Source: Cognatitamlana sp035818475
Lineage (GTDB): Bacteria > Bacteroidota > Bacteroidia > Flavobacteriales > Flavobacteriaceae
Length of the DNA stretch: 64,000 nt
NCBI RefSeq assembly: GCF_035818475.1
Contig: NZ_JAYMGV010000001.1
Span: forward strand, 1-64,000
Reading direction: 5' to 3'
Part shown: positions 43,676 through 52,053 of the stretch, piece by piece
How the letters are laid out: each line of letters begins with the position of its first letter
How positions within the stretch are numbered: position 1 is the first letter of the stretch
Notes under the pieces: generated by a model
Databases searched by the model: none
Told to the model about the DNA's origin: nothing
Seen by the model: only the letters and a program-made list of their open reading frames with translations
Made by a program: the position numbers and the translations under genes

Positions 43676-44722
43676 TTATCTAGCAACTCGCCCGGAAGCA
43701 TCACCTCCCATTAATTTTTCAACTTCTGCAACAGTAACTAAATTAGCGTCACCTTTTATAGTATGCTTTAAACAAGATGCCGCTACAGCAAAATCAAGAG
43801 CATTTTGGTCATCTTCAGGATATTTCAATAGTCCGTAAATCAATCCTCCCATAAATGAATCTCCTCCACCTACTCTATCAACAATATCAGTAATTTGGTA
43901 TTGGCGTGTTTCGTACATCTTTTTACCATCATATAAAACACCTGCCCATGTATTATGAGACGCTGAGATAGAACCTCTTAAAGTAGTTATCACTTTCTTA
44001 GCCCTAGGGAATTTTTCCATCATTTGTTGACAAACAGATAAGAAAGCTTCGGCTTTAACATCATGCCCTTGGGTTTGAACTGTAATACCTTCGGGCTTAA
44101 TTCCAAAATGCATTTCGGCATCTTCTTCATTTCCTAAAACAATATCACAATATGAAGTTAACTCAGTCATTACTGCCTCTCTATGAGATTCATCACAATA
44201 TTTCCAAAGTTTTGCACGGTAATTCAAATCAGTAGAAATGGTGATTCCTTTTGTGCTGGCAGCTTTTACAGCTTCCAGACATACATCTGCAGCACCTTGG
44301 GATATTGCTGGTGTAATACCTGTCCAATGAAACCACTCTACTCCATCAAAAATGGCATCCCAATCAATCATTCCTGATTCAATTTCAGACATTGCCGAAT
44401 GTGCTCTGTCATAAACAACTTTACTTCCTCTGGATACAGCACCGGTTTCCAGGAAATAAATCCCTAAACGGTCTCCCCCATAAACTATTTTATCTACACC
44501 AACACCTCTCTTACGCATTTCCATCATAGCACATTCGCCAATATCATTCTTTGGTAAACGTGTTACAAAATCTACATCAACTCCATAATTTGCCAATGAA
44601 ACTGCTACATTTGATTCACCTCCACCATAAATAACATCAAAGTTATTGGCCTGTGAGAATCTTAAAAATCCTTGAGGAGCTAATCTTAACATGATTTCTC
44701 CAAATGTTACTACTTTACTCAT
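43676..44722 (-). CDS. kdgK: 2-keto-3-deoxygluconate kinase
   Basis: PfkB-family kinase that phosphorylates KDG to KDPG. The ATG at 44722 is chosen (MSKVVTFGEIMLRL); the frame continues to a TTG at 44773, which lies within a palindromic operator. The product is 348 residues. The GGGESNVAVSLANYG nucleoside-sugar motif is near 33-47 and the PfkB end signature DRVGGGDSFMGGLIYG is near 290, its aspartate being the catalytic base. Upstream lies operator 44754-44773, so repression by the divergent LacI-type protein is likely. It is co-transcribed with eda. Confidence 0.92.
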   Translation of the reverse strand: MSKVVTFGEIMLRLAPQGFLRFSQANNFDVIYGGGESNVAVSLANYGVDVDFVTRLPKNDIGECAMMEMRKRGVGVDKIVYGGDRLGIYFLETGAVSRGSKVVYDRAHSAMSEIESGMIDWDAIFDGVEWFHWTGITPAISQGAADVCLEAVKAASTKGITISTDLNYRAKLWKYCDESHREAVMTELTSYCDIVLGNEEDAEMHFGIKPEGITVQTQGHDVKAEAFLSVCQQMMEKFPRAKKVITTLRGSISASHNTWAGVLYDGKKMYETRQYQITDIVDRVGGGDSFMGGLIYGLLKYPEDDQNALDFAVAASCLKHTIKGDANLVTVAEVEKLMGGDASGRVAR

Positions 44723-44753
44723 TTTTAATGGTCTTATTAATATATTTTCAGTA

Positions 44754-44773
44754 TTGCTTAAACGTTTAAGCAA
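44754..44773. promoter_or_regulatory. LacI-type operator, proximal to kdgK
   Basis: TTGCTTAAACGTTTAAGCAA is a perfect 20-base palindrome with the central CG of LacI-family operators. It is 32 bases upstream of the kdgK ATG. Its centre is exactly 90 bases from that of the second copy at 44839-44868. Confidence 0.75.
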
Positions 44774-44816
44774 AATTTTAAAAATAAATCAAAACCTTTT
44801 AGTTATATATAAGGTT

Positions 44817-44846
44817 TTGATTACACAAACTATTGCATTATATTTG
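44817..44846 (+). promoter_or_regulatory. lacI-type regulator promoter
   Basis: TTG (44817-44819), 19-base spacer, TATATTTG (44839-44846): a full match to the Bacteroidota consensus. The -7 element forms the left end of the 30-base operator palindrome, so bound repressor would block it. Confidence 0.7.
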
Positions 44847-44868
44847 CTTAAACGTTTAAGCAAATATA
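44839..44868. promoter_or_regulatory. LacI-type operator, 30-base perfect palindrome
   Basis: The core TTGCTTAAACG|TTTAAGCAA is identical to the kdgK-proximal site, and symmetry extends to 30 bases. It starts with the promoter's TATATTTG and, by symmetry, carries TATATTTG on the other strand too. It ends eight bases before the TTG start of the regulator, which implies autoregulation. Confidence 0.75.
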
Positions 44869-44876
44869 TAAAAAAA

Positions 44877-45905
44877 TTGAATATCAAAAAGAAAACCACC
44901 ATAAAAGATATTGCTAACGTGTTAAATATCTCTCCGGCAGCTGTTTCTAAAGCACTTCACGATGATTCTCGAATTAGTGAAAAAACTAAAAAAGCGGTAA
45001 GGCAGGTTGCTAAAAACTTAAACTATCAGCCAAATCACCTTGCCAGTGCTCTTAGAAAAGGGAAAAGTAACCTGGTGGGTGTTATTGTACCACGGACAAA
45101 TAGTAACTTTTTTTCCTCCGTAATTCAAAATATTGAGGAAGTATTGAATAAGGAAGGCTACAACATAATTATAACTCAATCCAATGAGTCTTATAAAAAA
45201 GAATGTGATAATATTGACACCCTATTATTTACACAGGTAGATGGTATTATTGCTTCTATGGCCAATGAAACTATCGATTTAAAATTCTATGAAAAGATTA
45301 AATCCAAGGGTATTCCCTTAATTTTATTTGACCGTGGTGAAAACGATTTAAATGTCGATTATATTGGGATTAACGACTACGATAGTAGCCATATGATTGT
45401 TAAACATTTGGTCAATCAAGGGTGCAAACGTATAGCCCATATAGGGGGTTACAGACATACTCGAATTTTCAACAATAGAATCAGAGGATACATTGATGCC
45501 CTAAAAGCACATCACTTACCTTTAGATGATGAACTACTGGTAGAAAGCAGTTTAACTACTGAAGATGGCAGAGCAAAAATGTCTCAATTACTAAAACTAA
45601 AGAACAGACCGGATGCGGTGTATGTGGCAGGTGACTATGCTGCATTAGGAGCACTTCAGATATTAACCGAACAAAATATAAAAATCCCTGAAGATATAGC
45701 TTTGGTTGGCTTTGGAAATGAACCTTTTACTGCAATGCTTACCCCATCAATTACAAGTGTAGAGCAACACAGTACTCAAATTGGTAAAGAAGCCGCTAAA
45801 ACTTTTTTAGCACATTCAAAGACAAAAGTGGTCAAACAAACTTTAAATAAGATAATTTTGGATGCCGAATTAATTATTAGAGACTCATCCAATCTAAATA
45901 AGTAA
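44877..45905 (+). CDS. LacI-family transcriptional regulator 1
   Basis: Repressor-type protein of 342 residues. No ATG precedes the HTH; the start is TTG at 44877, giving MNIKKKTTIKDIANVLN. The HTH has recognition helix SPAAVSKALHDD, followed by the hinge YQPNHLASALRKGKSN and a periplasmic-binding-protein-like sugar domain (GVIVPRTNSNFFSSV to SITSVEQHSTQIG). It stands between the kdgK-eda operon and, through its paralog, the lgoD-uxaA-uxaB operon. The two copies of the 20-base palindrome next to it are the probable binding sites. Effector unknown; KDG or a sugar acid is plausible. Confidence 0.92.
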   Translation: MNIKKKTTIKDIANVLNISPAAVSKALHDDSRISEKTKKAVRQVAKNLNYQPNHLASALRKGKSNLVGVIVPRTNSNFFSSVIQNIEEVLNKEGYNIIITQSNESYKKECDNIDTLLFTQVDGIIASMANETIDLKFYEKIKSKGIPLILFDRGENDLNVDYIGINDYDSSHMIVKHLVNQGCKRIAHIGGYRHTRIFNNRIRGYIDALKAHHLPLDDELLVESSLTTEDGRAKMSQLLKLKNRPDAVYVAGDYAALGALQILTEQNIKIPEDIALVGFGNEPFTAMLTPSITSVEQHSTQIGKEAAKTFLAHSKTKVVKQTLNKIILDAELIIRDSSNLNK

Positions 45906-45924
45906 TATTTTAAACAGGCTATAC

Positions 45925-46974
45925 TTATTTATTTCTATTTGAAGACTGCCTGATTATTAACTCAGTATCCAGTACAATTTTATTAAGTTTAACAGGTTTT
46001 TCCGGATGATTTATCCTATCTAAAAAAGTTTCTGCAGCAATTCTTCCCATGGCTTCACTATGCTGTTCAATACTGGAAATAGAAGGTGTTATTAAAGAGG
46101 TAAATGGCTCATTACTAAAACCGACTAAAGCAACCTCATCCGGAACACTAATTTTATGTTCCTGAAGCACTTGCAACGCTCCCAGAGTTGCAAAATCACC
46201 AGCTGCATACACTGCATCCGGTCTATGGCCCAACTTTAAAAAATCTTCCATAGCCTTTCTTCCATCTTCTCTTTTAAGGGTGCTTTCAATAATCAGGTCA
46301 TCTTCAACAGGAAGGTTGTATTTTTTTAATGCGTCAATATACCCTTCAATTCTGTTTTGATAAATTCTGGTATGCCTATACCCGCCAATGTGTGCAATTC
46401 TTCTACAACCTTGGTCATATAGATGTTCAACCACCTTAAAACTACTTAAGTAATCATCAATACCTATATAGTCAACCCCAAGAGCGTCTTCCCCCCTATC
46501 AAAAATAATAAGTGGTATGCCTTTAGATTTAATTTTCTCATAGTGATCAAGCTGAACAGTATCATTAGCTAAAGAGGCTATTATACCATCCACCTGAGTA
46601 TACAGTAAAGACTCTATATTTTCACATTCCCGTTCATAGGATTCATTGGATTGAGTTATGATTATATTATAGCCATCTAAACTCAATCTATCACCAACAG
46701 ATTTAACAATAGATGAGAAAAAATTACTGTTTGCTCTCGGAATAATCAATCCAACCAAGTTGCTCTTTCCCTTTCTTAAGGCACTGGCCAGATAGTTTGG
46801 TTCATAATTCAACTCTTTGGCTGCTAACCTTACGGCCTCTTTAGTCTTATTGCTTATTCTTGGGTTATCATTTAACGCTCTGGATACCGTTGAAGAGGTT
46901 AGATTCAGAGCCTTAGCAATATCTTTTATGGTGGTTTTTTTTTTAATATCAAAAAATTTTATAAGTTTGTGCAA
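45925..46974 (-). CDS. LacI-family transcriptional regulator 2
   Basis: Paralog of the adjacent regulator, 349 residues, convergent with it and 19 bases away. It starts at TTG 46974 (MHKLIKFFDIKKKTTIKDIAKALN); an in-frame stop lies nine codons upstream and no ATG is available near the HTH. The recognition helix reads TSSTVSRALNDN rather than AAVSKALHDD, consistent with the different operator (TGCAAACGTTTGCA type) near its own start and before the dehydrogenase gene. The sugar-binding domain is very similar to regulator 1 (IIITQSNESYERECENI, HIGGYRHTRIYQNRIEGY), pointing to a recent duplication. Confidence 0.92.
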   Translation of the reverse strand: MHKLIKFFDIKKKTTIKDIAKALNLTSSTVSRALNDNPRISNKTKEAVRLAAKELNYEPNYLASALRKGKSNLVGLIIPRANSNFFSSIVKSVGDRLSLDGYNIIITQSNESYERECENIESLLYTQVDGIIASLANDTVQLDHYEKIKSKGIPLIIFDRGEDALGVDYIGIDDYLSSFKVVEHLYDQGCRRIAHIGGYRHTRIYQNRIEGYIDALKKYNLPVEDDLIIESTLKREDGRKAMEDFLKLGHRPDAVYAAGDFATLGALQVLQEHKISVPDEVALVGFSNEPFTSLITPSISSIEQHSEAMGRIAAETFLDRINHPEKPVKLNKIVLDTELIIRQSSNRNK

Positions 46975-46983
46975 TCGTTTGCC
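46970..46983. promoter_or_regulatory. Imperfect LacI-type operator over a start codon
   Basis: TGCAATCGTTTGCC matches the TGCAAACGTTTGCA palindrome at 12 of 14 positions. It overlaps the TTG start of LacI regulator 2, suggesting autoregulation as a roadblock. Confidence 0.5.
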
Positions 46984-47009
46984 TAAATTAATATCTTTTT
47001 ACCAAAACG

Positions 47010-47036
47010 CAAAATTATATATTTAAATAAAACCAA
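47010..47036 (-). promoter_or_regulatory. Candidate promoter of LacI regulator 2
   Basis: On the minus strand, TTG (47036-47034), 16-base spacer, TAATTTTG (47017-47010). The spacer is shorter than the usual 19. Confidence 0.4.
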
Positions 47037-47069
47037 TTAAATATTATAAAGTTAAAAATCAAAATATTT

Positions 47070-47085
47070 GTGCAAACGTTTGCAC
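47070..47085. promoter_or_regulatory. LacI-type operator upstream of the lgoD operon
   Basis: GTGCAAACGTTTGCAC is a perfect 16-base palindrome with central CG, 15 bases before the dehydrogenase ATG. Its first base is the last base of AATATTTG (47063-47070), a near -7 element, so repression by occlusion is likely. Confidence 0.75.
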
Positions 47086-47100
47086 TATTAAAAATAAAAC

Positions 47101-48111
47101 ATGAAATATATTGTTTGTGAAAAACCGGGAGAGTTTAAACTGAAAGAGAAAGAAGCTCCAAAACCCAAAGAAGGTGAAGCTTTATTACAAATAAACAGCG
47201 TTGGAATTTGTGGTACGGACTTACACGCCTATGCCGGAAATCAGGCTTTTTTTTCTTATCCTAGGATTTTAGGACATGAGCTGGCATCAGAAGTCTTAGA
47301 AATTGGAGAAAATGACAGAGGTATTAAAGCTGGAGATAAAGTAGTGGTCATGCCCTATGTAAGTTGCGGTTCATGCATTGCCTGTAGAAACGGAAAGACT
47401 AATTGCTGTACAAATATTACGGTACTTGGTGTTCATGGTGACGGAGGTATGCAGCAACAAATCACAGTACCGGCAAATATTTTGTTGCCGGCCAACCACT
47501 TATCTAACAATGAAATGGCCATTGTAGAACCATTAGCCATTGGAGCACATGCCATTAGAAGAGCAGGTATACAGGAAAGGGAAACCGTTGCTGTAGTAGG
47601 TTGTGGTCCCATTGGCATTGGCATTATGAAACTGGCTCAAATTGCCGGAGCAAAGGTTATTGCTATAGATATGAACGAGCAACGTTTAGCTTATGCCAAA
47701 GAAAAAATTGGAGTAGACTATATAGTCAAGGCCGGAGAACATGTAGTAAATGACGTTTCTGAAATCACAAATGGCGATCTTTGCACAGCCGTATTTGATG
47801 CTTCGGGAAACAAGTTTGCTTTGGAGGCCTGCCCGGATTATATGTCTCACGGCGGACGTTTTATTTTGGTAGGTTTATCAAAAGGAGGCCTAACCTATAC
47901 TCATCCTAAAGTACATGCTAAAGAAATGACTTTAATGTGTAGCAGAAATGCTACTACTGAAGATTTTGAGCACGTTATAAGTGTTTTGAATCAATTCCCA
48001 ACAGAATCTTTTATAACCCACCAGGTTCCATTTACAGAAATGATTGATCATTTTGACAGTTGGCTAAAACCGGAAACAGGTGTCATAAAAGCAACCGTAA
48101 GTTTTAATTAA
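47101..48111 (+). CDS. Zinc-dependent dehydrogenase, LgoD-like (L-galactonate 5-dehydrogenase)
   Basis: Medium-chain dehydrogenase of 336 residues. Catalytic zinc ligands fit C37, H59 and E60 region (SVGICGTDLHAYAGN, YPRILGHELA); the structural zinc cysteines are in SCGSCIACRNGKTNCC. The NAD-binding glycine motif is VVGCGPIGIG at about 165-174. The GNQAFFSYPR stretch and the CSRNATTEDF segment near 280 resemble what I remember of E. coli YjjN/LgoD, which oxidises L-galactonate to D-tagaturonate; that comparison is from memory. First gene of an operon controlled by the 47070 palindrome; gap to uxaA is 8 bases. Confidence 0.85.
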   Translation: MKYIVCEKPGEFKLKEKEAPKPKEGEALLQINSVGICGTDLHAYAGNQAFFSYPRILGHELASEVLEIGENDRGIKAGDKVVVMPYVSCGSCIACRNGKTNCCTNITVLGVHGDGGMQQQITVPANILLPANHLSNNEMAIVEPLAIGAHAIRRAGIQERETVAVVGCGPIGIGIMKLAQIAGAKVIAIDMNEQRLAYAKEKIGVDYIVKAGEHVVNDVSEITNGDLCTAVFDASGNKFALEACPDYMSHGGRFILVGLSKGGLTYTHPKVHAKEMTLMCSRNATTEDFEHVISVLNQFPTESFITHQVPFTEMIDHFDSWLKPETGVIKATVSFN

Positions 48112-48119
48112 AAAAGAAA

Positions 48120-49772
48120 ATGTCAAAAAATTACGTTCAAATTGACCCGAGAGACAACATCATTGTTGCTATAACTCCTCTAGATAAGGGTACCGTAACT
48201 ACAGTAGCAGGTAAAGAAGTTACTTTAAAAGAACATATTAAACAGAAACATAAATATGCACTTAACGATTTTGCGGTAGGAGATGACATATTCATGTATG
48301 GTGTATTAATTGGAAAAGCACTTAAGCCTATTCAAGAGGGCTGTGCAATTACTATTAACAACGTTAAGCACGCTTCCGCTGAATTTCAAGATTCTGAAGA
48401 AAAATTTACGTGGACTGCACCCGATGCTTCAAATTTTAAGGGACGTACATTTAATGGCTATCATAGAAAAGACGGTAAGGTAGGTACCGCAAATTATTGG
48501 CTGGTCATTCCTTTAACCTTTTGTGAAAATAGAAATCTTGATGTTTTAGAAGGCGCTCTGTCTGAGAAATTAGGCTACGAAACCAAAAAAGACTTTGCGG
48601 TTGATACCGATGCACTGATTCGTCAATATAAATCCGGTGCAAGTGCCGAAGATATTTTTAATACGCCTATAATAACTACAAAAGAGGAAATGTCTAAAAA
48701 CCGAATATTCCCAAATGTTGATGGAATTAAGTTTTTAAAGCATGATGGTGGTTGCGGAGGTATTCGTCAGGATTCAGAGGTACTATGTAAGCTCCTCGCC
48801 GGTTATATTACTAACCCAAATGTTGCGGGAGCAACGGTTTTTAGCTTAGGCTGTCAAAATGCCCAAATTGAAATGCTTCAAAGCGCTATTGACGCTATTG
48901 ACCCTAATTGTGATAAACCCGTCCATTACCTGGAACAACAGCAAAGTGCCAGCGAAAGACACCTGATTGAAGAGGCAGTAAAACATACTTTCATTGGTTT
49001 AACAGAAGCCAATAACATAGTACGCCAACCGGCTCCATTAAATAAATTGGTCCTTGGTTTGGAGTGTGGAGGCTCTGACGGGTTTTCCGGTATTTCTGCC
49101 AACCCGGCTTTAGGCTATGCTTCAGATTTACTGGTTGCATTAGGCGGAAGCCCGGTACTATCAGAATTCCCTGAACTTAATGGCGTTGAGCAGGAATTGA
49201 TCAATAGATGTGAAACTGCCGAAGACTCTAAGAAATTCTCAAACTTAATGAGAGCATATTCAGCAGCAGCAGTTGCTGTCGGTTCCGGTTTTGAAAACAA
49301 TCCTTCTCCCGGAAATATTAAAGACGGTTTAATTACTGATGCCATGAAATCTGCAGGAGCTGCAAAAAAAGGCGGAACTTCTCCGGTTGTTCAGGTTTTA
49401 GATTATACCGAACAGGTCACAAAACCAGGTCTGAATTTACTTTGTACGCCCGGAAATGATGTAGAATCTACTACAGGTTTAGTGGGTTCCGGCTGTAATG
49501 TGGTTGTATTTACAACCGGTTTAGGCACTCCCACCGGTAACCCTGTAGCCCCTGTTTTAAAAATGTCAAGCAATACAAGTTTGTACCAACGTATGAATGA
49601 TATTATTGACATTAATGCAGGAACTGTTATTACAGGAGAAGACACTATAGAGTCTATGGGCGAAAAGATTTTAGATCATATAATAAAAGTAGCAAGTGGT
49701 GAAGTAGCTTCAAAAGCTGTACTTCACGGAAATAACGACTTTATTCCCTGGAAAAGAGGCGTTTCATTATAA
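48120..49772 (+). CDS. uxaA: Altronate dehydratase
   Basis: Dehydrates D-altronate to 2-keto-3-deoxygluconate. The 550-residue product has an N-terminal SAF domain (about 1-90; ALNDFAVGDDIFMYGVLIGKAL) and the large UxaA/GarD core: GTANYWLVIPL, GLECGGSDGFSGISANPALG, ENPSPGNIKDGLI, GTSPVVQVLDY, TPGNDVESTTGLVGSGC and FTTGLGTPTGNPVAPVLK. Conserved cysteine and histidine residues for an iron-sulfur or metal site are present (GGCGGIRQD, LGCQNAQ). It lies between the LgoD-like gene and uxaB, exactly where the tagaturonate route needs it. The length exceeds the E. coli enzyme (about 495). Confidence 0.93.
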   Translation: MSKNYVQIDPRDNIIVAITPLDKGTVTTVAGKEVTLKEHIKQKHKYALNDFAVGDDIFMYGVLIGKALKPIQEGCAITINNVKHASAEFQDSEEKFTWTAPDASNFKGRTFNGYHRKDGKVGTANYWLVIPLTFCENRNLDVLEGALSEKLGYETKKDFAVDTDALIRQYKSGASAEDIFNTPIITTKEEMSKNRIFPNVDGIKFLKHDGGCGGIRQDSEVLCKLLAGYITNPNVAGATVFSLGCQNAQIEMLQSAIDAIDPNCDKPVHYLEQQQSASERHLIEEAVKHTFIGLTEANNIVRQPAPLNKLVLGLECGGSDGFSGISANPALGYASDLLVALGGSPVLSEFPELNGVEQELINRCETAEDSKKFSNLMRAYSAAAVAVGSGFENNPSPGNIKDGLITDAMKSAGAAKKGGTSPVVQVLDYTEQVTKPGLNLLCTPGNDVESTTGLVGSGCNVVVFTTGLGTPTGNPVAPVLKMSSNTSLYQRMNDIIDINAGTVITGEDTIESMGEKILDHIIKVASGEVASKAVLHGNNDFIPWKRGVSL

Positions 49773-49781
49773 AAACAAACA

Positions 49782-51230
49782 ATGAACACATTAAACAGAA
49801 ATACAGTAAACACTAAGACGTACACTGAAAGAATTTTACAATTTGGTGAAGGTAATTTTTTAAGAGCCTTTGCTAATTGGATGATCCATGAAATGAATAA
49901 ACAAGCTGACTTTGATGGAGGCGTTGTTGCTGTTCAGCCTATTGATCAGGGATTGATAAAAATGCTAAATGATCAGGATGGTTTATATACCCTATACTTA
50001 AATGGCATAAAAAATGGACAGGCTATTAGTGAACATGAAATAATTGATTGTATACAACGTGGTATTAACCCATATGAAAACTATACAGATTATCTGGCCA
50101 ATGCCGAAAACCCTGATCTGCGTTTTGTGATTTCAAATACTACCGAAGCGGGAATAGCTTACAATCAAAATGATAAGCTAGATGATGCCCCACAAAGTAG
50201 CTTTCCCGGAAAGCTTACCGCGCTTTTATTTAAAAGATTTCAAACTTTTGGAGGCGCATCAGACAAGGGCTTAATAATTATTCCATGTGAGTTAATAGAC
50301 CGAAACGGTGATAATTTAAAACGCATCGTTTTACAATACGCCTCAGATTGGAATCTAGGAGACGATTTTATTGAGTGGGTTAATGATGACACGATTTTCT
50401 GTAATACGCTGGTAGATCGAATTGTTCCGGGATACCCAAGAGACAAAATGGATATTATAACGCAGGAATTAGGCTATAAAGATAATTTAGTGGTTGAAGG
50501 GGAGCAGTTTCATTTATGGGTTATTGAAGGCCCAGAAGCTATCAAAGAAGAAATTCCAGCGGAAGCATGCGGATTAAATATTGTTTTTACAAATAATATG
50601 GAACCTTACAGAACACGTAAGGTTAGAATTCTTAACGGAGCACATACCTCACTGGTTCCTGTGGGTTATTTATATGGCATTGATAAAGTACGTGAATCTC
50701 TGGAAGATGAAGTTGTTGGAGGCTTTTTAAAAGATGTCATTTTTGAAGAGATTTGTCCAACTTTAGACCTGCCTGAAACTGAATTAAATCAATTTGCCAA
50801 TGACGTTTTAGATCGTTTTAGAAACCCTTATTTAGAGCATGCTTTAATTAGCATTTCATTAAATTCAACATCTAAATATAAAACAAGGGTATTACCTTCG
50901 GTTTTAGAATATATCAAGAGAACAGATAAGTTACCTCAATGCTTATTATTCTCATTAGCTGCTTTAATTGCTTTTTATAAAGGAGAGAGAAACGGAGAAG
51001 CTATTCCTTTGAAAGATGATCAATCAGCTTTAGACTTTTTCAGGGAGCAATGGGCCATTGGAGATATTGCAACTGTTGCCAAAGCTACATTACAAAACAC
51101 AAATTTCTGGGGGCAGGATTTAACGCAATACAACGGTCTTCTAGAGGAGGTTACTAAAAACTTGGAAAATATAGTTAATAGTGGAATGCAAACAGCATTA
51201 CAGAGTTTTAAAAAAGTAGGAACATGGTAA
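49782..51230 (+). CDS. uxaB: Tagaturonate reductase
   Basis: NADH-dependent reductase of D-tagaturonate to D-altronate, mannitol dehydrogenase fold, 482 residues, almost the E. coli UxaB length. It begins MNTLNR and continues with the cofactor-binding ILQFGEGNFLRAF. Characteristic stretches are FVISNTTEAGIAYN, GLIIIPCELIDRNGDNL, FCNTLVDRIVPGYPRD, RKVRILNGAHTSLVPV (catalytic Lys in KVRILNGAH) and ALAALIAFYKGERNGE-like segments. The end overlaps the lactonase gene by 7 bases, showing coupled translation. Confidence 0.95.
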   Translation: MNTLNRNTVNTKTYTERILQFGEGNFLRAFANWMIHEMNKQADFDGGVVAVQPIDQGLIKMLNDQDGLYTLYLNGIKNGQAISEHEIIDCIQRGINPYENYTDYLANAENPDLRFVISNTTEAGIAYNQNDKLDDAPQSSFPGKLTALLFKRFQTFGGASDKGLIIIPCELIDRNGDNLKRIVLQYASDWNLGDDFIEWVNDDTIFCNTLVDRIVPGYPRDKMDIITQELGYKDNLVVEGEQFHLWVIEGPEAIKEEIPAEACGLNIVFTNNMEPYRTRKVRILNGAHTSLVPVGYLYGIDKVRESLEDEVVGGFLKDVIFEEICPTLDLPETELNQFANDVLDRFRNPYLEHALISISLNSTSKYKTRVLPSVLEYIKRTDKLPQCLLFSLAALIAFYKGERNGEAIPLKDDQSALDFFREQWAIGDIATVAKATLQNTNFWGQDLTQYNGLLEEVTKNLENIVNSGMQTALQSFKKVGTW

Positions 51231-52051
51231 TAGATTCGCATCAACATTTTTGGAATTATGAATCCAAAAAGCATGAATGGATTGACGATTCAATGTCTGT
51301 CATTAGAAGAGATTTTTCACCTATAGATTTAAAGCAGGTTTATGATGAGAATGGTATTGTTGGTTGTGTAGCAGTACAAGCAGATCAAACTTTAGAAGAA
51401 ACAAATTTCCTTATTAAGCTTTCAGAAGAAAATGATTTTATAAAAGGCGTTGTAGGTTGGGTAGATTTAAGAGGTGATAACCTGGAAAAGGATTTAGAGT
51501 TATATGCTAACAACAAGGTCTTAAAAGGTTTTAGGCACGTCGTTCAGGGGGAAGCGGATCATAATTTTTTGCTAAGACCAAATTTTTTACATGGTATAAA
51601 AACCCTGGAAAAGAATGATTACACTTATGATATTTTAATATTCCCGCATCAATTAGGAGCTACTTTAGAGTTTGTTAAACGCTTTCCAAATATGCGTTTT
51701 GTAATTGATCATATTGCAAAACCGTATATCAAGGATGGGTTTTATGATGGATGGGCAGTATTAATGAAAGAGGTAGCCAAACAGGAGAATGTATATTGTA
51801 AAGTATCAGGAATGATAACAGAAGCCGATTTTAACACCTGGACTCCAGATCAAATAACCCCATATATGAATTTGGTATTTGACGCTTTTGGAACAGATAG
51901 AATAATGTTTGGTTCGGATTGGCCAGTGTGTTTAGTTGCCGGAAACTACCAAAAAGTAAAACAATTAATTACTGATTTTATAGCTGATTTAAGTGAAACA
52001 GAGCAAACCAATGTTATGGGACTTAACGCTATGAAATTTTATAACTTATAA
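51224..52051 (+). CDS. Amidohydrolase, L-fuconolactonase-type lactonase
   Basis: TIM-barrel hydrolase of 275 residues (Amidohydro_2, PF04909). The metal motif is IDSHQHFWNYE at the N-terminus (residues 3-13), with further metal or active-site histidines in KGFRHVVQGE, FPHQLG and VIDHIAKP, and the late FGSDWPVC aspartate. This is the L-fuconolactonase/L-rhamnonolactonase subfamily, which opens lactones of L-sugars. In this operon an L-galactono-lactone is the most consistent substrate. It overlaps uxaB by 7 bases and the next gene starts 2 bases later. Confidence 0.85.
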   Translation: MVIDSHQHFWNYESKKHEWIDDSMSVIRRDFSPIDLKQVYDENGIVGCVAVQADQTLEETNFLIKLSEENDFIKGVVGWVDLRGDNLEKDLELYANNKVLKGFRHVVQGEADHNFLLRPNFLHGIKTLEKNDYTYDILIFPHQLGATLEFVKRFPNMRFVIDHIAKPYIKDGFYDGWAVLMKEVAKQENVYCKVSGMITEADFNTWTPDQITPYMNLVFDAFGTDRIMFGSDWPVCLVAGNYQKVKQLITDFIADLSETEQTNVMGLNAMKFYNL

Positions 52052-52053
52052 AT

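Noticed and set aside
44723..44773. Longer start for kdgK at TTG 44773
   Set aside because: The extension would run through the perfect operator palindrome, and the ATG at 44722 begins the conserved PfkB N-terminus.
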